DNA of 64,000 bases from the NCBI RefSeq assembly GCF_002797895.1, contig NZ_PGES01000001.1, forward strand, positions 5,208,001-5,272,000, in the 5' to 3' direction. This DNA is from Janthinobacterium sp. 67 (GTDB lineage Bacteria > Pseudomonadota > Gammaproteobacteria > Burkholderiales > Burkholderiaceae_D). Every line of letters begins with the position of its first letter. The first letter of the stretch is position 1. The notes under the pieces are model-generated. The model made no database searches. It had not been told where the DNA came from and saw only the letters and a list, made by a program, of their open reading frames with translations. This document shows, one piece after another, positions 27,719 through 37,430 of the stretch. Position numbers and translations under genes: made by a program.

Positions 27719-27795
27719 TGGTCGGGGTGAGAGGATTCGAACCTCCGGCCTCTGCGTCCCGAACGCAGCGCTCTACCAGGCTGAGCCACACCCCG
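27719..27795 (-). tRNA. tRNA-Pro (anticodon CGG)
   Basis: On the minus strand the RNA begins CGGGGTG at 27795 and ends CACCCCGA then an encoded CCA (27719-27721). The seven-base acceptor stem pairs fully. The D-arm GCTC/GAGC, the anticodon arm CTGCG-TTCGGGA-CGCAG (anticodon CGG) and the T-arm with TTCGAAT are all present. Length is 77 with CCA. It reads CCG proline codons, which are frequent in this GC-rich genome. Confidence 0.96.
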
Positions 27796-27867
27796 CTTTT
27801 CTTCATTACAGCAGATGGCGGGGCGGGTTTCAAGCGGCTGCATCAAGCCTGTTTGCTGCAAGCCTGC

Positions 27868-27960
27868 TTATTTCTTTTCTTGCTGGGCCTTCTTGATTTC
27901 CGCTTCGCTCACTTTTTTCGCTGGCGCATTCGTTGCCGGTGCGGTGGGGTTCTTGCGGGT
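27868..27960 (-). other. Probable frameshift at the 3' end of the AsmA-like gene
   Basis: The AsmA frame ends at 27909 with an Arg-rich tail. Shifting the frame by one base near 27940-27950 gives an open reading to a TAA at 27868-27870, ending KKVSEAEIKKAQQEKK. This Lys/Glu/Ala-rich tail looks like a real C-terminus. A one-base deletion in the strain or a sequence error near the GCAAGAACCCC stretch would explain it. Confidence 0.5.
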
Positions 27961-29960
27961 GCGTTGGCTTGGGCCATGACGGCGGCGCAGTCCGTGTCTG
28001 GCGCTTTGTCGACGTTGACCAGCGGCAGCAGGGCGGCCAACGGCGTGACGGCGGTGGCCAGGGCCACGGCGGCGCCGGCTTTCAGGGCCAATGGGCCTTT
28101 TTGCGGACCCACGTCCGGGTTCTTGAACGTGCCTTTTGCGTACAGTGGCGTGCGCAGGGTGATGATGCGGGCGCCTTTGGTACGGGGGCGCACGTCCAGG
28201 TCCAGGGTTTCGGTGGCCAGGTTGACGTTGCCCGTGACATTTACCACGGCCGTGTCCGTGTCGAGCACGAAGCGGCGCACGTCGGCCTGGCCATTCGTGA
28301 CGGCGAAGTCGCTGGCCAGGCAGTTCAGGTGGACTTGCTTGTCGCCAAAGATTTTCACGAAGACGGCATTGGCCAGGTTCAGGCCCGCCAGTTCCAGCAT
28401 GAACTGGCTGACGGAGCCTTCGCTGACGGTGGCCGCCAGTTCGCCATTCGCGCTGGCCAGCATGGCCGAGACGGAATTGCCGTGGCCCGTGAGTGCCGCG
28501 TCGCCATACACTTCGCCGAAACTCGCTTGCATCGATTGCAGCTTGGGAAACAGCTCGCGTATCTTGAGGTGGCGCGCCGCCACCTTGGCTTGCGCGGCGA
28601 TGGTCTTTTGACGGCCGTCGAGCGTGATGTTCGAAGTGATGTCGCCGCCCGCCATGCCGAAGTTGAGCGGCGTCAAACTCAGCACCTTGTCTTTCATGCG
28701 GATGTTGGCGACGATGTCGTTGAGCGGGATATCATGCGTGCGCACCAGTTTCTTGCCCGTGAACTTCACGTCGGCGTCGAGCGCATCCCATTTGGCCGTA
28801 TTGAACTGTTCCACGGGCAAGGCTTTGTTGTCGGGCTGCACGGGCGCCTTGCCGCGCGCCTGTTTCCGCGCATTGCTGTCGGCGCCGATGGTGGGGCCCA
28901 GGTCTTCCAGGCGTAATTGCTGCGACGTCACTTCGCCGCGCAGCAGGGCGCGCGGTTGGCGCGGCAGGTATTGCAGGGTGCCGGCCAGGTCGCTCTGGCC
29001 CACCGTGCCCTTGAAGTTTTGATAGGTCCAGTTCCAGCTGGCGCCGTCCTTCTTGCCCAGCAGGCGGCCCTTGGTGGCGTAGTCCGGTGTTTCCGGCAGC
29101 AGCACGCCCGTCAGCGGATACAGGTCGGCCATGCTGGCGCCGGCCAGGCTCAGCTGCAAATCGATGCCGGATAGCGAGCGCGGATCCGTCAGGGTGCCAT
29201 CGATGCTGGCCTTGTTCTTGCCCAGCACGGCATGCGCCTGCACGGGATACACGGTGTTGTTGTCGGTCAATGACAGCACGGCGCCCGCCTTGCCGCCGCC
29301 CGTGACGGGCGCCTTGCGGTAGCTGCCGCCCAGGGTGAAGGCGATGCCGTATTTTTGCATGGGCGCGCTGCCTGGCGCATCGCCGGGCGTGGCGTCGGGC
29401 GCCGTCGAGCTGACCTTGGCGTGCACGTCGAGGGCGATGCCCTCGTCCAGATAACGGATGGCGCCGTCGCCGAAGGCCATGCGCTGGATTTCCACGTCCC
29501 ATGCCGAAGGGCCGTTGTCTTTCAGTGTCCAGCTGTTGCTGCCGTCGGCGCGGCGCTGCAGGGCAATGTTGGGCGCCTCGAGCGCCAGGTCCGTCAGCAC
29601 CACGCGATGCTGCAACAGGGGCAAGGGATGGATGGCCACGTCGATGCGTTTCGCGCTGGCCAGTTGCGGGCCGGCCGTCGCCCAGTCCGGGTTGCTCATG
29701 CGCACGTCCTGCGCGCTGATGACGGGGCGCGGCACGTAGCGGCGCCAGCCCGGCTCCGTCTTCCGCCCTTGCTGCCATTTCACCTGCAAATCGCCGCCGA
29801 TGACGAAGCTGCGACCCGTGCTTTCCGACACCTTCTCGTTGATGTAGGGGCGGGCGCGGTTCCAGTCGAAGGTCAGCACGAAGATGACGACGATGGCGAT
29901 CAGGGCCAGCAGGGCGGCCAGGCTCCAGCCGAGGATTTTGAGCGGGGTTGAGCGTGTCAT
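27909..29960 (-). CDS. AsmA family protein
   Basis: 683 residues. One N-terminal membrane helix (about 7-32, LKILGWSLAALLALIAIVVIFVL) is followed by a large periplasmic part. The AsmA N-terminal signature FDWNRARPYINEKVSESTGRS-type sequence (about 31-52) is present, as is the C-terminal AsmA-like domain near 480-620 with LTGHGNSVSAMLASANG. AsmA-like proteins span the periplasm and are linked to phospholipid delivery to the outer membrane. The C-terminus appears cut or altered by a frameshift. The 5' end is divergent from arsR; downstream on the opposite side lies tRNA-Pro. Confidence 0.83.
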   Translation of the reverse strand: MTRSTPLKILGWSLAALLALIAIVVIFVLTFDWNRARPYINEKVSESTGRSFVIGGDLQVKWQQGRKTEPGWRRYVPRPVISAQDVRMSNPDWATAGPQLASAKRIDVAIHPLPLLQHRVVLTDLALEAPNIALQRRADGSNSWTLKDNGPSAWDVEIQRMAFGDGAIRYLDEGIALDVHAKVSSTAPDATPGDAPGSAPMQKYGIAFTLGGSYRKAPVTGGGKAGAVLSLTDNNTVYPVQAHAVLGKNKASIDGTLTDPRSLSGIDLQLSLAGASMADLYPLTGVLLPETPDYATKGRLLGKKDGASWNWTYQNFKGTVGQSDLAGTLQYLPRQPRALLRGEVTSQQLRLEDLGPTIGADSNARKQARGKAPVQPDNKALPVEQFNTAKWDALDADVKFTGKKLVRTHDIPLNDIVANIRMKDKVLSLTPLNFGMAGGDITSNITLDGRQKTIAAQAKVAARHLKIRELFPKLQSMQASFGEVYGDAALTGHGNSVSAMLASANGELAATVSEGSVSQFMLELAGLNLANAVFVKIFGDKQVHLNCLASDFAVTNGQADVRRFVLDTDTAVVNVTGNVNLATETLDLDVRPRTKGARIITLRTPLYAKGTFKNPDVGPQKGPLALKAGAAVALATAVTPLAALLPLVNVDKAPDTDCAAVMAQANAPARTPPHRQRMRQRKK

Positions 29961-30066
29961 GGTAAGCCAGTCGCAATGATTTTTTCATCAAGGTAGACCG
30001 ATAGGCCATGACAGTCGGTGCGCTGGGTTACGTAAAATATGTAGCCAAGGCGTGTCGCTTGAAATG

Positions 30067-30092
30067 ATTCAATAATTCGACTATTATTGAAT
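30067..30092. promoter_or_regulatory. ArsR operator palindrome
   Basis: ATTCAATAAT (30067-30076) and ATTATTGAAT (30083-30092) form a perfect ten-base inverted repeat with six bases between. It ends one base before the arsR start codon at 30094. AT-rich imperfect dyads of this kind are typical targets of ArsR/SmtB dimers, so this is probably the autoregulatory site. Confidence 0.6.
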
Positions 30093-30093
30093 T

Positions 30094-30447
30094 ATGGAAA
30101 ATGAAAACCCAAATACGGCGCAAGCCGGGCCGCTGACGAGTACGGCCGCCATCGCAGCCCTGGCCGCTTTGGCGCAGGAATCGCGGCTGGCCGTGTTCCG
30201 CCTGCTGGTGCAAGCGGGGCCGGACGGCATGGCCGCGACGAAAATCGCCGAAGCGCTGGCGATTGCGCCCTCGTCGCTGTCGTTTCACCTGAAAGAACTG
30301 GCGCATGCCAATCTGGTGACGGCAAGCAAGGCGGGGCGCTCCATCATCTATGCCGCCAATTATGCGGGCATGAACGGCTTGCTGGCTTTTTTGACCGAAA
30401 ACTGCTGCGCGGGCGCGCCTTGCTGCGTCAGCGAACCCACCAACTGA
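30094..30447 (+). CDS. arsR: ArsR-family helix-turn-helix repressor
   Basis: 117 residues with the ArsR winged helix: ALAQESRLAVFRLLVQAGPDGM (about 25-46), recognition helix region APSSLSFHLKELAHANLV and wing KAGRSIIYAAN. A cysteine cluster ENCCAGAPCC near the C-terminus (about 100-110) could bind arsenite; the classical ELCVCDL motif in the DNA-binding helix is absent, so sensing is likely by C-terminal thiols. It is followed 13 bases later by arsC and preceded by a perfect palindrome. No arsenite efflux gene follows in this window. Confidence 0.84.
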   Translation: MENENPNTAQAGPLTSTAAIAALAALAQESRLAVFRLLVQAGPDGMAATKIAEALAIAPSSLSFHLKELAHANLVTASKAGRSIIYAANYAGMNGLLAFLTENCCAGAPCCVSEPTN

Positions 30448-30460
30448 AGGACATCACGAC

Positions 30461-30883
30461 ATGACGATCACGATTTATCACAACACGGCGTGCGGCACGT
30501 CGCGCAATACCCTGGCCCTGATCCGCAACACGGGCGTCGAGCCCGTCATCATCGATTACGTCAAGCATCCGCCTTCGCGCGAAGCGCTGGTCGACCTGAT
30601 CAAGCGCGCGGGCCTGTCCGTGCGCGCCGTCATGCGCGACAAGGGCGACCTGTACGATGAGCTGGGCCTGGCCAATCCCGAGCTCAGCGATGCGGCCCTG
30701 CTGGACGCCATGCAAGCCCATCCTATTTTGATCAACCGCCCCATCGTCGTCACGGAACTGGGCGTGCGCCTGTGCCGGCCGTCGGAAAAGGTGCTGGAAA
30801 TCCTGCCGCTGCCGCAGCAAGGGGCATTTGCAAAGGAAGATGGCCAGGCCGTGATCGGCGCCGACGGCAAGCCGGTGAAATAA
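30461..30883 (+). CDS. arsC: Arsenate reductase, glutaredoxin-dependent
   Basis: 140 residues, normal for the ArsC/Spx fold. Catalytic Cys11 sits in HNTACGTSRN, and the arsenate-binding arginines are present as Arg59 (VMRDKGD), Arg93 (NRPIVV) and Arg106 (LCRPSEK). It reduces arsenate to arsenite with glutathione and glutaredoxin. It is co-transcribed with the ArsR gene and closed by a bidirectional terminator. Without an adjacent pump (ArsB or Acr3), export would depend on a gene elsewhere. Confidence 0.92.
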   Translation: MTITIYHNTACGTSRNTLALIRNTGVEPVIIDYVKHPPSREALVDLIKRAGLSVRAVMRDKGDLYDELGLANPELSDAALLDAMQAHPILINRPIVVTELGVRLCRPSEKVLEILPLPQQGAFAKEDGQAVIGADGKPVK

Positions 30884-30884
30884 A

Positions 30885-30909
30885 AAAACGGCGCCAGTGG
30901 CGCCGTTTT
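30885..30909. terminator. Bidirectional rho-independent terminator between arsC and ispB
   Basis: AAAACGGCGCC and GGCGCCGTTTT form an eleven-base perfect stem with a three-base loop. The A-run on one side and T-run on the other allow it to stop transcription from both converging genes. Confidence 0.82.
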
Positions 30910-30932
30910 GTATGATTGAGAGTGAAACGCGA

Positions 30933-31922
30933 TCAGTGATTGCGGTCCACGGCAAACGAGCACAGTTGCAGCATCGATTGCTTGTAGACGCTGTCGGGCC
31001 AGCCGGCGATGGCATCGGCGGCGCGCTGGCCGGCGATTTCCGCCTGCTTGCGCGTGTAGTCGAGGGCGCCGCTGCTGGTGATGGCCGTCAGGACGGTATC
31101 GAAATGCTGTTCGTCGCCTTGCTCGATGCAGCTGCGCACCAGTTCGCGCTGTTCCGGCGTGCCGTTTTCCATCAGCCAGATCAGCGGCATCGTCGGTTTG
31201 CCTTCGCGCAGGTCGTCGCCCACGTTCTTGCCGATTTCGGCGGCGTCGCCCGCATAGTCGAGCACGTCGTCGATCAGCTGGAAAGCCGTGCCCAGCGAGC
31301 GGCCGTATTCGGCGGCCGCTTCGATATCGTCTTCGCTGGCGCCGGCGATCAGGGCGCCCAGTTGCGCCGACGCTTCGAACAGCTTGGCTGTCTTCGAGCG
31401 GATGACGTTCAAATAGCTCTCTTGCGTCACGTCAGGATCGTGCATGTTCAGCAACTGCAGCACTTCGCCTTCGGCGATCACGTTGGTGGCGTCGGACAGG
31501 ATTTGCATGACGCGCATATTATTGAGCGACACCATCAGCTGGAACGAGCGCGAGTGCAGGAAGTCGCCCACCAGCACCGACGCGGAATTGCCGAACAGGG
31601 CATTGGCCGTCTGGCGTCCGCGGCGCATCGACGATTCGTCGACGACGTCGTCGTGCAGCAGGGTGGCGGTGTGGATGAATTCGACCACGGCGGCCAGTTC
31701 ATGGTGCGCCGTGCCGCGATAGGCGTGGGCATTGGCCACCAGCAAAATCAGCACGGGACGGATGCGCTTGCCCCCTGCGCTGATGATGTATTCAGCGATC
31801 TGGTTGATCAGAATCACATCGGAGTGCAACTTTTGGCGGATCACCGTATTGACTGCGTCCATATCGGCGGCAATCGTTTGCACGATGGTGTTTTGGTTAA
31901 CGTGTTTGTTAGCGTCAGACAA
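30933..31922 (-). CDS. ispB: Octaprenyl diphosphate synthase
   Basis: 329 residues. Both aspartate-rich motifs of trans-prenyltransferases are present: LLHDDVVDESSMRRG (about 88-102) and FQLIDDVLDY (about 214-223), along with GGKRIRP near 50. The enzyme extends farnesyl diphosphate to the long polyprenyl chain used for ubiquinone. The gene is divergent from rplU, the standard arrangement in Proteobacteria. Confidence 0.92.
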   Translation of the reverse strand: MSDANKHVNQNTIVQTIAADMDAVNTVIRQKLHSDVILINQIAEYIISAGGKRIRPVLILLVANAHAYRGTAHHELAAVVEFIHTATLLHDDVVDESSMRRGRQTANALFGNSASVLVGDFLHSRSFQLMVSLNNMRVMQILSDATNVIAEGEVLQLLNMHDPDVTQESYLNVIRSKTAKLFEASAQLGALIAGASEDDIEAAAEYGRSLGTAFQLIDDVLDYAGDAAEIGKNVGDDLREGKPTMPLIWLMENGTPEQRELVRSCIEQGDEQHFDTVLTAITSSGALDYTRKQAEIAGQRAADAIAGWPDSVYKQSMLQLCSFAVDRNH

Positions 31923-31953
31923 GGCGAACCTGCATTAGATTGTGGGTGCCGCG

Positions 31954-31959
31954 ATTATA
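31954..31959 (-). promoter_or_regulatory. Candidate -10 box of the ispB promoter
   Basis: On the minus strand these bases read TATAAT, an exact -10 consensus, 32 bases before the ispB start codon. No strong -35 box is seen 17 bases upstream, so the call is moderate. Confidence 0.42.
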
Positions 31960-32116
31960 CGACAAGGCTTGCGCGTGCGTGACGTTTGCCTATGACTGTA
32001 GGGCAATTGATTGATCTTGTTGGCACTGCCGCGCGTTTTCCTGTCCCCCTGGCGCAAGCCTGACATGATGGTCGGGTTGTCGACATACCACGAACATTCG
32101 CCTTTGTGAATAGTTT

Positions 32117-32145
32117 TTGACGCAATTTCTCAGTCCGTGTATAAT
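32117..32145 (+). promoter_or_regulatory. Sigma-70 promoter of rplU-rpmA
   Basis: TTGACG (32117-32122) and TATAAT (32140-32145) are separated by exactly 17 bases. This is a near-consensus promoter, fitting a highly expressed ribosomal protein operon. Transcription would begin about 75 bases before the rplU start. The rest of the 304-base ispB-rplU interval shows nothing else recognisable. Confidence 0.8.
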
Positions 32146-32226
32146 CGCTGGTTCCCCCTGTTGTGTACGGCTTGCTTTGCACGGCAATGGGACAAATTCT
32201 TTCAACATTTGATGAGGTTTCAAATC

Positions 32227-32538
32227 ATGTACGCGGTCATAAAAACCGGTGGCAAACAATACAAAGTTGTCGCTGGCGAAAAACTTAAAGTAGAACAGAT
32301 ACCGGCAGACATTGGTTCCGAAATCACCATCGATCAAGTTCTCGCAGTAGGCGCGGGCGACAGCATCAAGTTTGGTGCTCCATTGGTCGAAGGTGCAACG
32401 GTACTGGTTACGGTTGTGGCGCATGGTCGCCATGATAAGGTCAAAATTTTCAAGATGCGTCGTCGTAAGCACTACCAAAAGCATCAAGGCCATCGCCAGA
32501 ATTTTACCGAAATCCAAATCGTTTCGATCAACGGCTAA
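32227..32538 (+). CDS. rplU: 50S ribosomal protein L21
   Basis: 103 residues from ATG 32227 ([14 protein letters not shown]), the standard L21 start, with GAGG ten bases upstream. The conserved C-terminal [18 protein letters not shown] stretch (here [14 protein letters not shown]) that binds 23S rRNA is present. It is first in the rplU-rpmA pair. Confidence 0.97.
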   Translation: MYAVIKTGGKQYKVVAGEKLKVEQIPADIGSEITIDQVLAVGAGDSIKFGAPLVEGATVLVTVVAHGRHDKVKIFKMRRRKHYQKHQGHRQNFTEIQIVSING

Positions 32539-32578
32539 TCGCCGCTGTTTGAATTAATCAGCTATCAAGGAGTCTTAA

Positions 32579-32851
32579 ATGGCACATAAAAAAGGCGGCG
32601 GCACAACGCGAAACGGCCGTGATTCAGAATCAAAACGTCTGGGCGTTAAAGTCTACGGCGGCCAAGCTATCAATGCTGGCGGCATCATCATTCGTCAACG
32701 CGGCACCCCAGTGCGCGCCGGCGAAGGCGTAGGCATGGGCAAGGACCACACGCTGTTCGCGCTGATCGCGGGCAAAGTGAAGTTCGTTGTCAAAGGTGCT
32801 GGCTCGAAGCAATTCGTGACCGTTGTACCAAACGAAGCAGTACCAGCGTAA
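32579..32851 (+). CDS. rpmA: 50S ribosomal protein L27
   Basis: 90 residues beginning [16 protein letters not shown]. The N-terminal tail reaches the peptidyl transferase centre in known ribosomes, and the sequence has no cleavable extension as in Firmicutes. It lies 40 bases after rplU with AAGGAG upstream. A terminator follows before obgE. Confidence 0.97.
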   Translation: MAHKKGGGTTRNGRDSESKRLGVKVYGGQAINAGGIIIRQRGTPVRAGEGVGMGKDHTLFALIAGKVKFVVKGAGSKQFVTVVPNEAVPA

Positions 32852-32910
32852 TTCATCGCGGAGCGCGTGCTCCGCATGATCGCATGATGTAAGGCGCAAG
32901 CCTTCAATCG

Positions 32911-32939
32911 AAAGGCTCTGCCCAAGGTAGAGCCTTTTT
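32911..32939 (+). terminator. Rho-independent terminator after rpmA
   Basis: AAAGGCTCT (32911-32919) pairs with AGAGCCTTT (32929-32937) around a nine-base loop and runs into five T residues. It stands 60 bases after rpmA and just before obgE, so obgE is reached by read-through or an own promoter. Confidence 0.75.
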
Positions 32940-32941
32940 AG

Positions 32942-34069
<1,128 letters not shown>

Positions 34070-34082
34070 GAGCCTTGCCCTG

Positions 34083-34493
34083 ATGTCGGTACGGATGGCT
34101 GCTGCCGCGCCCGCACGCAAGCAAGCGTGGCAGCGCCGAGTATTGCATCTGATCGCGTATGCTTACGGGCTGAGCGCGGTCGCCTGTCTGCTGTTCGCCG
34201 ATGACATGGCGGCCGGCATGGGCATCTTCCTCAATGGCGTCAACGGCTACAGCCAGTTCTACGCTACTCATGTCGGTGTCTGGGGCGCTACCGCGCTCCT
34301 GGCGCTGTTCGCGGCACGGCAGGGCGAACCGCCTGTCCTCGGCGATATCACTGCAATGTTGGTCCTGGCGCAGCCCGCCGGCCGTCTGTTCGCGGCCATC
34401 AGCTTCGGCTTGCCCCAGGGTTTTGTGTTGTTCTTGTGCGCAATGGAGCTGACGGCGGGGCTGGTCTTGCTGCTGCTGCGTCCTGCGCGCTGA
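34083..34493 (+). CDS. Small predicted membrane protein, unknown function
   Basis: 136 residues from ATG 34083, starting 13 bases after obgE. There is a basic N-terminus, then about three to four hydrophobic segments (near 28-40, 58-75, 90-110 and 112-130). No family was recognised; the pattern resembles small DoxX-like or DUF-type four-helix proteins. It sits between obgE and proB and may be co-transcribed with both. No clear ribosome binding site is seen, and ATG 34095 is an alternative start. Confidence 0.6.
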   Translation: MSVRMAAAAPARKQAWQRRVLHLIAYAYGLSAVACLLFADDMAAGMGIFLNGVNGYSQFYATHVGVWGATALLALFAARQGEPPVLGDITAMLVLAQPAGRLFAAISFGLPQGFVLFLCAMELTAGLVLLLLRPAR

Positions 34494-34520
34494 CGTCTAT
34501 TAAGTGAAGAGCGCCGCCCC

Positions 34521-35639
34521 ATGGATTCCGTGATTCAAAAAGCTACCCGCATCATCATCAAAGTCGGCTCCTCGCTGGTCACCAACGATGGCCGCGGACT
34601 CGACCATGCCGCCATCGCGCGCTGGGCCGCGCAGATTTCCGGCTTGCGCGCCCTGGGCAAGGAAGTCGTGCTCGTCAGCTCCGGCGCCATCGCCGAAGGC
34701 ATGCTGCGCCTCGGTTTCGAGCAGCGCCCCACCGATATCCACGAATTGCAGGCGTGCGCCGCCGTCGGCCAGATGGGCCTGGCGCAAATCTATGAAAGCA
34801 GCTTCCGCGCCCACAGCCTGGGCACGGCGCAAGTGCTGCTCACGCACGCCGACCTGGCCGACCGCGAACGCTATCTCAACGCCCGCTCCACCCTGACGAC
34901 CCTGCTGCGCCTGGGCGTGGTGCCGATCATCAATGAAAACGACACGGTCGTCACCGATGAAATCAAGTTCGGCGACAACGACACCCTGGGCGCCCTGGTC
35001 GCCAACCTGATCGAAGCCGATGCGCTCGTCATCCTGACGGACCAGCACGGTCTGTTCTCGGCCGACCCGCGCAAGGACCCGAACGCCTACCTGATCACGC
35101 AAGGCATCGCCGGCGATCCGGCCCTGGAAGCGATGGCGGGCGGCGCCGGCAGCAGCCTGGGACGCGGCGGCATGCTGACGAAAATCCTCGCCGCCAAGCG
35201 CGCCGCCAAGTCCGGCGCGCATACGATCATCGCCTGGGGCCGCGACAGCGACGTGCTCAGCCGTCTCGCCCAGGGCGAAGCGATCGGCACGCAGTTGCGG
35301 GCGCAAACAGGGCAATTGACGGCGCGCAAGCAGTGGATGGCCGATCACTTGCACACGGCCGGCGCCGTCGTGCTGGACGCGGGCGCCGTGCAAAAGCTGC
35401 GCCAGGAAGGCAAATCATTGTTGCCGATCGGCGTGACGGGCGTGAACGGCGAATTCGGCCGCGGCGCCGTCATCACCTGCGTCGACGCGGACGGCGCGCC
35501 CGTGGCGCGCGGCCTGTCGAACTACACGAGCGGCGAAGCGCGCCGCATCATGCGCAAGCCGTCCACCGAGATCGAGTCCATCCTCGGCTACGTGGAAGGC
35601 CACGAGCTGATTCACCGCGACAATATGGTGTTGCTGTAG
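34521..35639 (+). CDS. proB: Glutamate 5-kinase
   Basis: 372 residues: an amino acid kinase domain (about 1-255, with [13 protein letters not shown] at the start, SSGAIAEG, and the glutamate-binding [21 protein letters not shown]) and a C-terminal PUA domain (about 275-370). It phosphorylates glutamate in the first step of proline synthesis and is usually inhibited by proline. The TAG stop (35637-35639) is part of a palindromic repeat (35636-35695). Confidence 0.94.
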   Translation: MDSVIQKATRIIIKVGSSLVTNDGRGLDHAAIARWAAQISGLRALGKEVVLVSSGAIAEGMLRLGFEQRPTDIHELQACAAVGQMGLAQIYESSFRAHSLGTAQVLLTHADLADRERYLNARSTLTTLLRLGVVPIINENDTVVTDEIKFGDNDTLGALVANLIEADALVILTDQHGLFSADPRKDPNAYLITQGIAGDPALEAMAGGAGSSLGRGGMLTKILAAKRAAKSGAHTIIAWGRDSDVLSRLAQGEAIGTQLRAQTGQLTARKQWMADHLHTAGAVVLDAGAVQKLRQEGKSLLPIGVTGVNGEFGRGAVITCVDADGAPVARGLSNYTSGEARRIMRKPSTEIESILGYVEGHELIHRDNMVLL

Positions 35640-35695
35640 GTCGGATTAGGTGGAGCCGCCGAGGCCCGAAGGGCCGTAATCCGACAACATTGTTG
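35636..35695. repeat. Palindromic intergenic repeat, copy 3, overlapping the proB stop
   Basis: GTAGGTCGGATTA on the left and TAATCCGACAACATTGTTG on the right, with arms TCGGATTA/TAATCCGA. Between them is an insert holding a second hairpin (GGCCC-GAA-GGGCC, 35663-35675). The first T-A-G of the element is the proB stop codon. The tail AACATTGTTG is identical to that of copy 2 at 8039-8083. Confidence 0.75.
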
Positions 35696-35703
35696 TCGCG
35701 TCC

Positions 35704-35739
35704 TGTCGGATTACGCGCTGCGCGCTAATCCGACCTACG
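35704..35739. repeat. Palindromic intergenic repeat, copy 4, inverted relative to copy 3
   Basis: TGTCGGATTACGCGC and GCGCTAATCCGACCTACG pair almost fully with only a short loop. It follows copy 3 by eight bases in the opposite orientation, with CCTACG ends pointing outward. Together with copy 3 it reproduces the paired arrangement seen at 7980-8083. Confidence 0.75.
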
Positions 35740-35751
35740 CAACAACGACAG

Positions 35752-35775
35752 CGGCCCTTTCGGGCCGTTTTTTTT
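35752..35775 (+). terminator. Rho-independent terminator after proB
   Basis: CGGCCC (35752-35757) and GGGCCG (35762-35767) form a stem with loop TTTC, followed by eight T residues. It stops transcription coming from obgE-proB before the opposing nth gene. Confidence 0.85.
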
Positions 35776-35778
35776 GGG

Positions 35779-36426
35779 CTACACCACGGCCGGCATCGGC
35801 GACTTGTCCTTGTAGTCGCACAGGTCGGCGATCATGCAATTCCAGCACTGCGGCTTGCGTGCCGTGCACGTGTAGCGGCCGTGCAGGATGAGCCAGTGGT
35901 GGGCGTCGTGCAGGAATTCTTTCGGTACGAACTTCAATAACTTTTGCTCGACGATATCGACATTCTTGCCTGGCGCGATGCCGGTGCGGTTCGAGACGCG
36001 GAAGATGTGCGTGTCGACGGCCATGGTCGGTTCGCCAAACGCCGTGTTCATGACCACGTTGGCCGTCTTGCGGCCCACGCCGGGCAAGGCTTCCAGCGAG
36101 GCGCGGTCGCGCGGCACTTCGCCGCCGTGCTGATCGAGCAGGATCTGGCAGGTGGCGATGACGTTCTTGGCCTTGGTGCGGAACAGGCCGATGGTGCGGA
36201 TGTAGCTGCTCAGTTCATCGACGCCCAGCGCCAGTATCTTGGCCGGCGTATTGGCGACCGGATACAGCAAACGGGTCGCCTTGTTGACGGACACGTCCGT
36301 CGCCTGCGCCGACAGCAGTACGGCGATCAGCAGCTCGAACGGTGTCGTGTATTCGAGTTCCGTTTTCGGGGAAGGATTGGCGGCGCGAAAGCGCGTAAAG
36401 ATTTCCAGGCGTTTGGCGGCGTTCAT
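35779..36426 (-). CDS. nth: Endonuclease III (base-excision repair)
   Basis: 215 residues. The helix-hairpin-helix [12 protein letters not shown] carries the catalytic Lys, the catalytic Asp is in [13 protein letters not shown], and the C-terminal 4Fe-4S cluster ligands follow the Cx6Cx2Cx5C pattern ([17 protein letters not shown]). It removes oxidised pyrimidines from DNA and nicks the abasic site. The start codon overlaps the stop of rsxB (ATGA), a coupling common in Proteobacteria. Confidence 0.95.
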   Translation of the reverse strand: MNAAKRLEIFTRFRAANPSPKTELEYTTPFELLIAVLLSAQATDVSVNKATRLLYPVANTPAKILALGVDELSSYIRTIGLFRTKAKNVIATCQILLDQHGGEVPRDRASLEALPGVGRKTANVVMNTAFGEPTMAVDTHIFRVSNRTGIAPGKNVDIVEQKLLKFVPKEFLHDAHHWLILHGRYTCTARKPQCWNCMIADLCDYKDKSPMPAVV

Positions 36427-37154
36427 GCGTCTTTTTTCGGGCTAGTGGGGGCTGGCGGGGCGGTATCCGTGCTGGCGGCCGCGGCCTTGGCGCGCGCGCG
36501 CTCCATGGCGGCGGCGATGATGGCGCGCTTGCGCTCTTTTTCCGCCTGTTCATCTGGCGTCACAGGCACTTCCTGCGTCACTTCGCGCATCTTGGCGACC
36601 GCCTTGGCGGCCAGGCGCGCTTCGTTTTCTTCCGTTTCGCGGCGCAAGCGCTGCGTGCGGAAGTCGTGGCGCGCGCGCGCGTCGTCGGCCTCTGCCTGGC
36701 TCCAGGCATTCCAGCCCGTGGCGTCGCCGCTGACGGGGTACATGACGATGCAGTCGACGGGGCAGGGCGCCACGCACAGGTCGCAGCCCGTACACAGATC
36801 AGTGACCACCGTATGCATCTGCTTGGCGGCGCCGACGATGGCGTCCACCGGGCAGGCCTGGATGCACAGGGTACAGCCGATACACAGCGATTCGTCGATA
36901 TAGGCGACAGATCGCGGACGTTCGAGGCCGTTGACGGGATTGAGCGGAATGACTTTTTTTCCCAGCAAGCCGGCCAGGCGCGCGATGCCTTGCGCGCCGC
37001 CCGGCGGGCACTGGTTGATGTCGGCGCTGCCCGCGGCTATCGCTTCCGCATACGGGCGGCAGCCGTTGTAGCCGCATTTGGTGCATTGCGTTTGCGGCAG
37101 CAAGTCTTCGATCTGGTCGGCAAGTGAGGGAGAGGCGGGATGCGGCACGGTCAT
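36423..37154 (-). CDS. rsxB: Electron transport complex subunit RsxB/RnfB (orphan)
   Basis: 243 residues. An N-terminal Fe-S domain has the [16 protein letters not shown]...CPPGG pattern (about 24-52), followed by two 4Fe-4S ferredoxin motifs, [15 protein letters not shown] (about 91-105) and [15 protein letters not shown] (about 121-135). The C-terminal 90 residues are charged and helical. It lacks the N-terminal membrane helix of RnfB in complete Rnf complexes, and no rnfA, C, D, G or E lies nearby. It probably acts as a soluble electron carrier, possibly supporting the Fe-S enzyme Nth encoded next. Confidence 0.88.
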   Translation of the reverse strand: MTVPHPASPSLADQIEDLLPQTQCTKCGYNGCRPYAEAIAAGSADINQCPPGGAQGIARLAGLLGKKVIPLNPVNGLERPRSVAYIDESLCIGCTLCIQACPVDAIVGAAKQMHTVVTDLCTGCDLCVAPCPVDCIVMYPVSGDATGWNAWSQAEADDARARHDFRTQRLRRETEENEARLAAKAVAKMREVTQEVPVTPDEQAEKERKRAIIAAAMERARAKAAAASTDTAPPAPTSPKKDA

Positions 37155-37430
37155 CTTCGATACGGTAAAACGCCATTATCGGCCATCTGGGGCGCGCACA
37201 AGTAAAAACCTGTTTCGTGAGAGGGATTAGATGTGTCGTGGCCGCTTGTTGCAGGCGTGCCGCAATCGTATTTTATTTCCTTTGGGAATGTCAAAGTGCA
37301 AATAAACAACTTTGCAATTTCTTTTTTTTGTGGGAGCATGATTTTATCAAGCTCGTTATCAAAAAAAGCCGACCGCCAGTCCTGTTGCCGCATCTGCATT
37401 GCAATGCGCGCCAGGCCATAGGAGCCAAAC

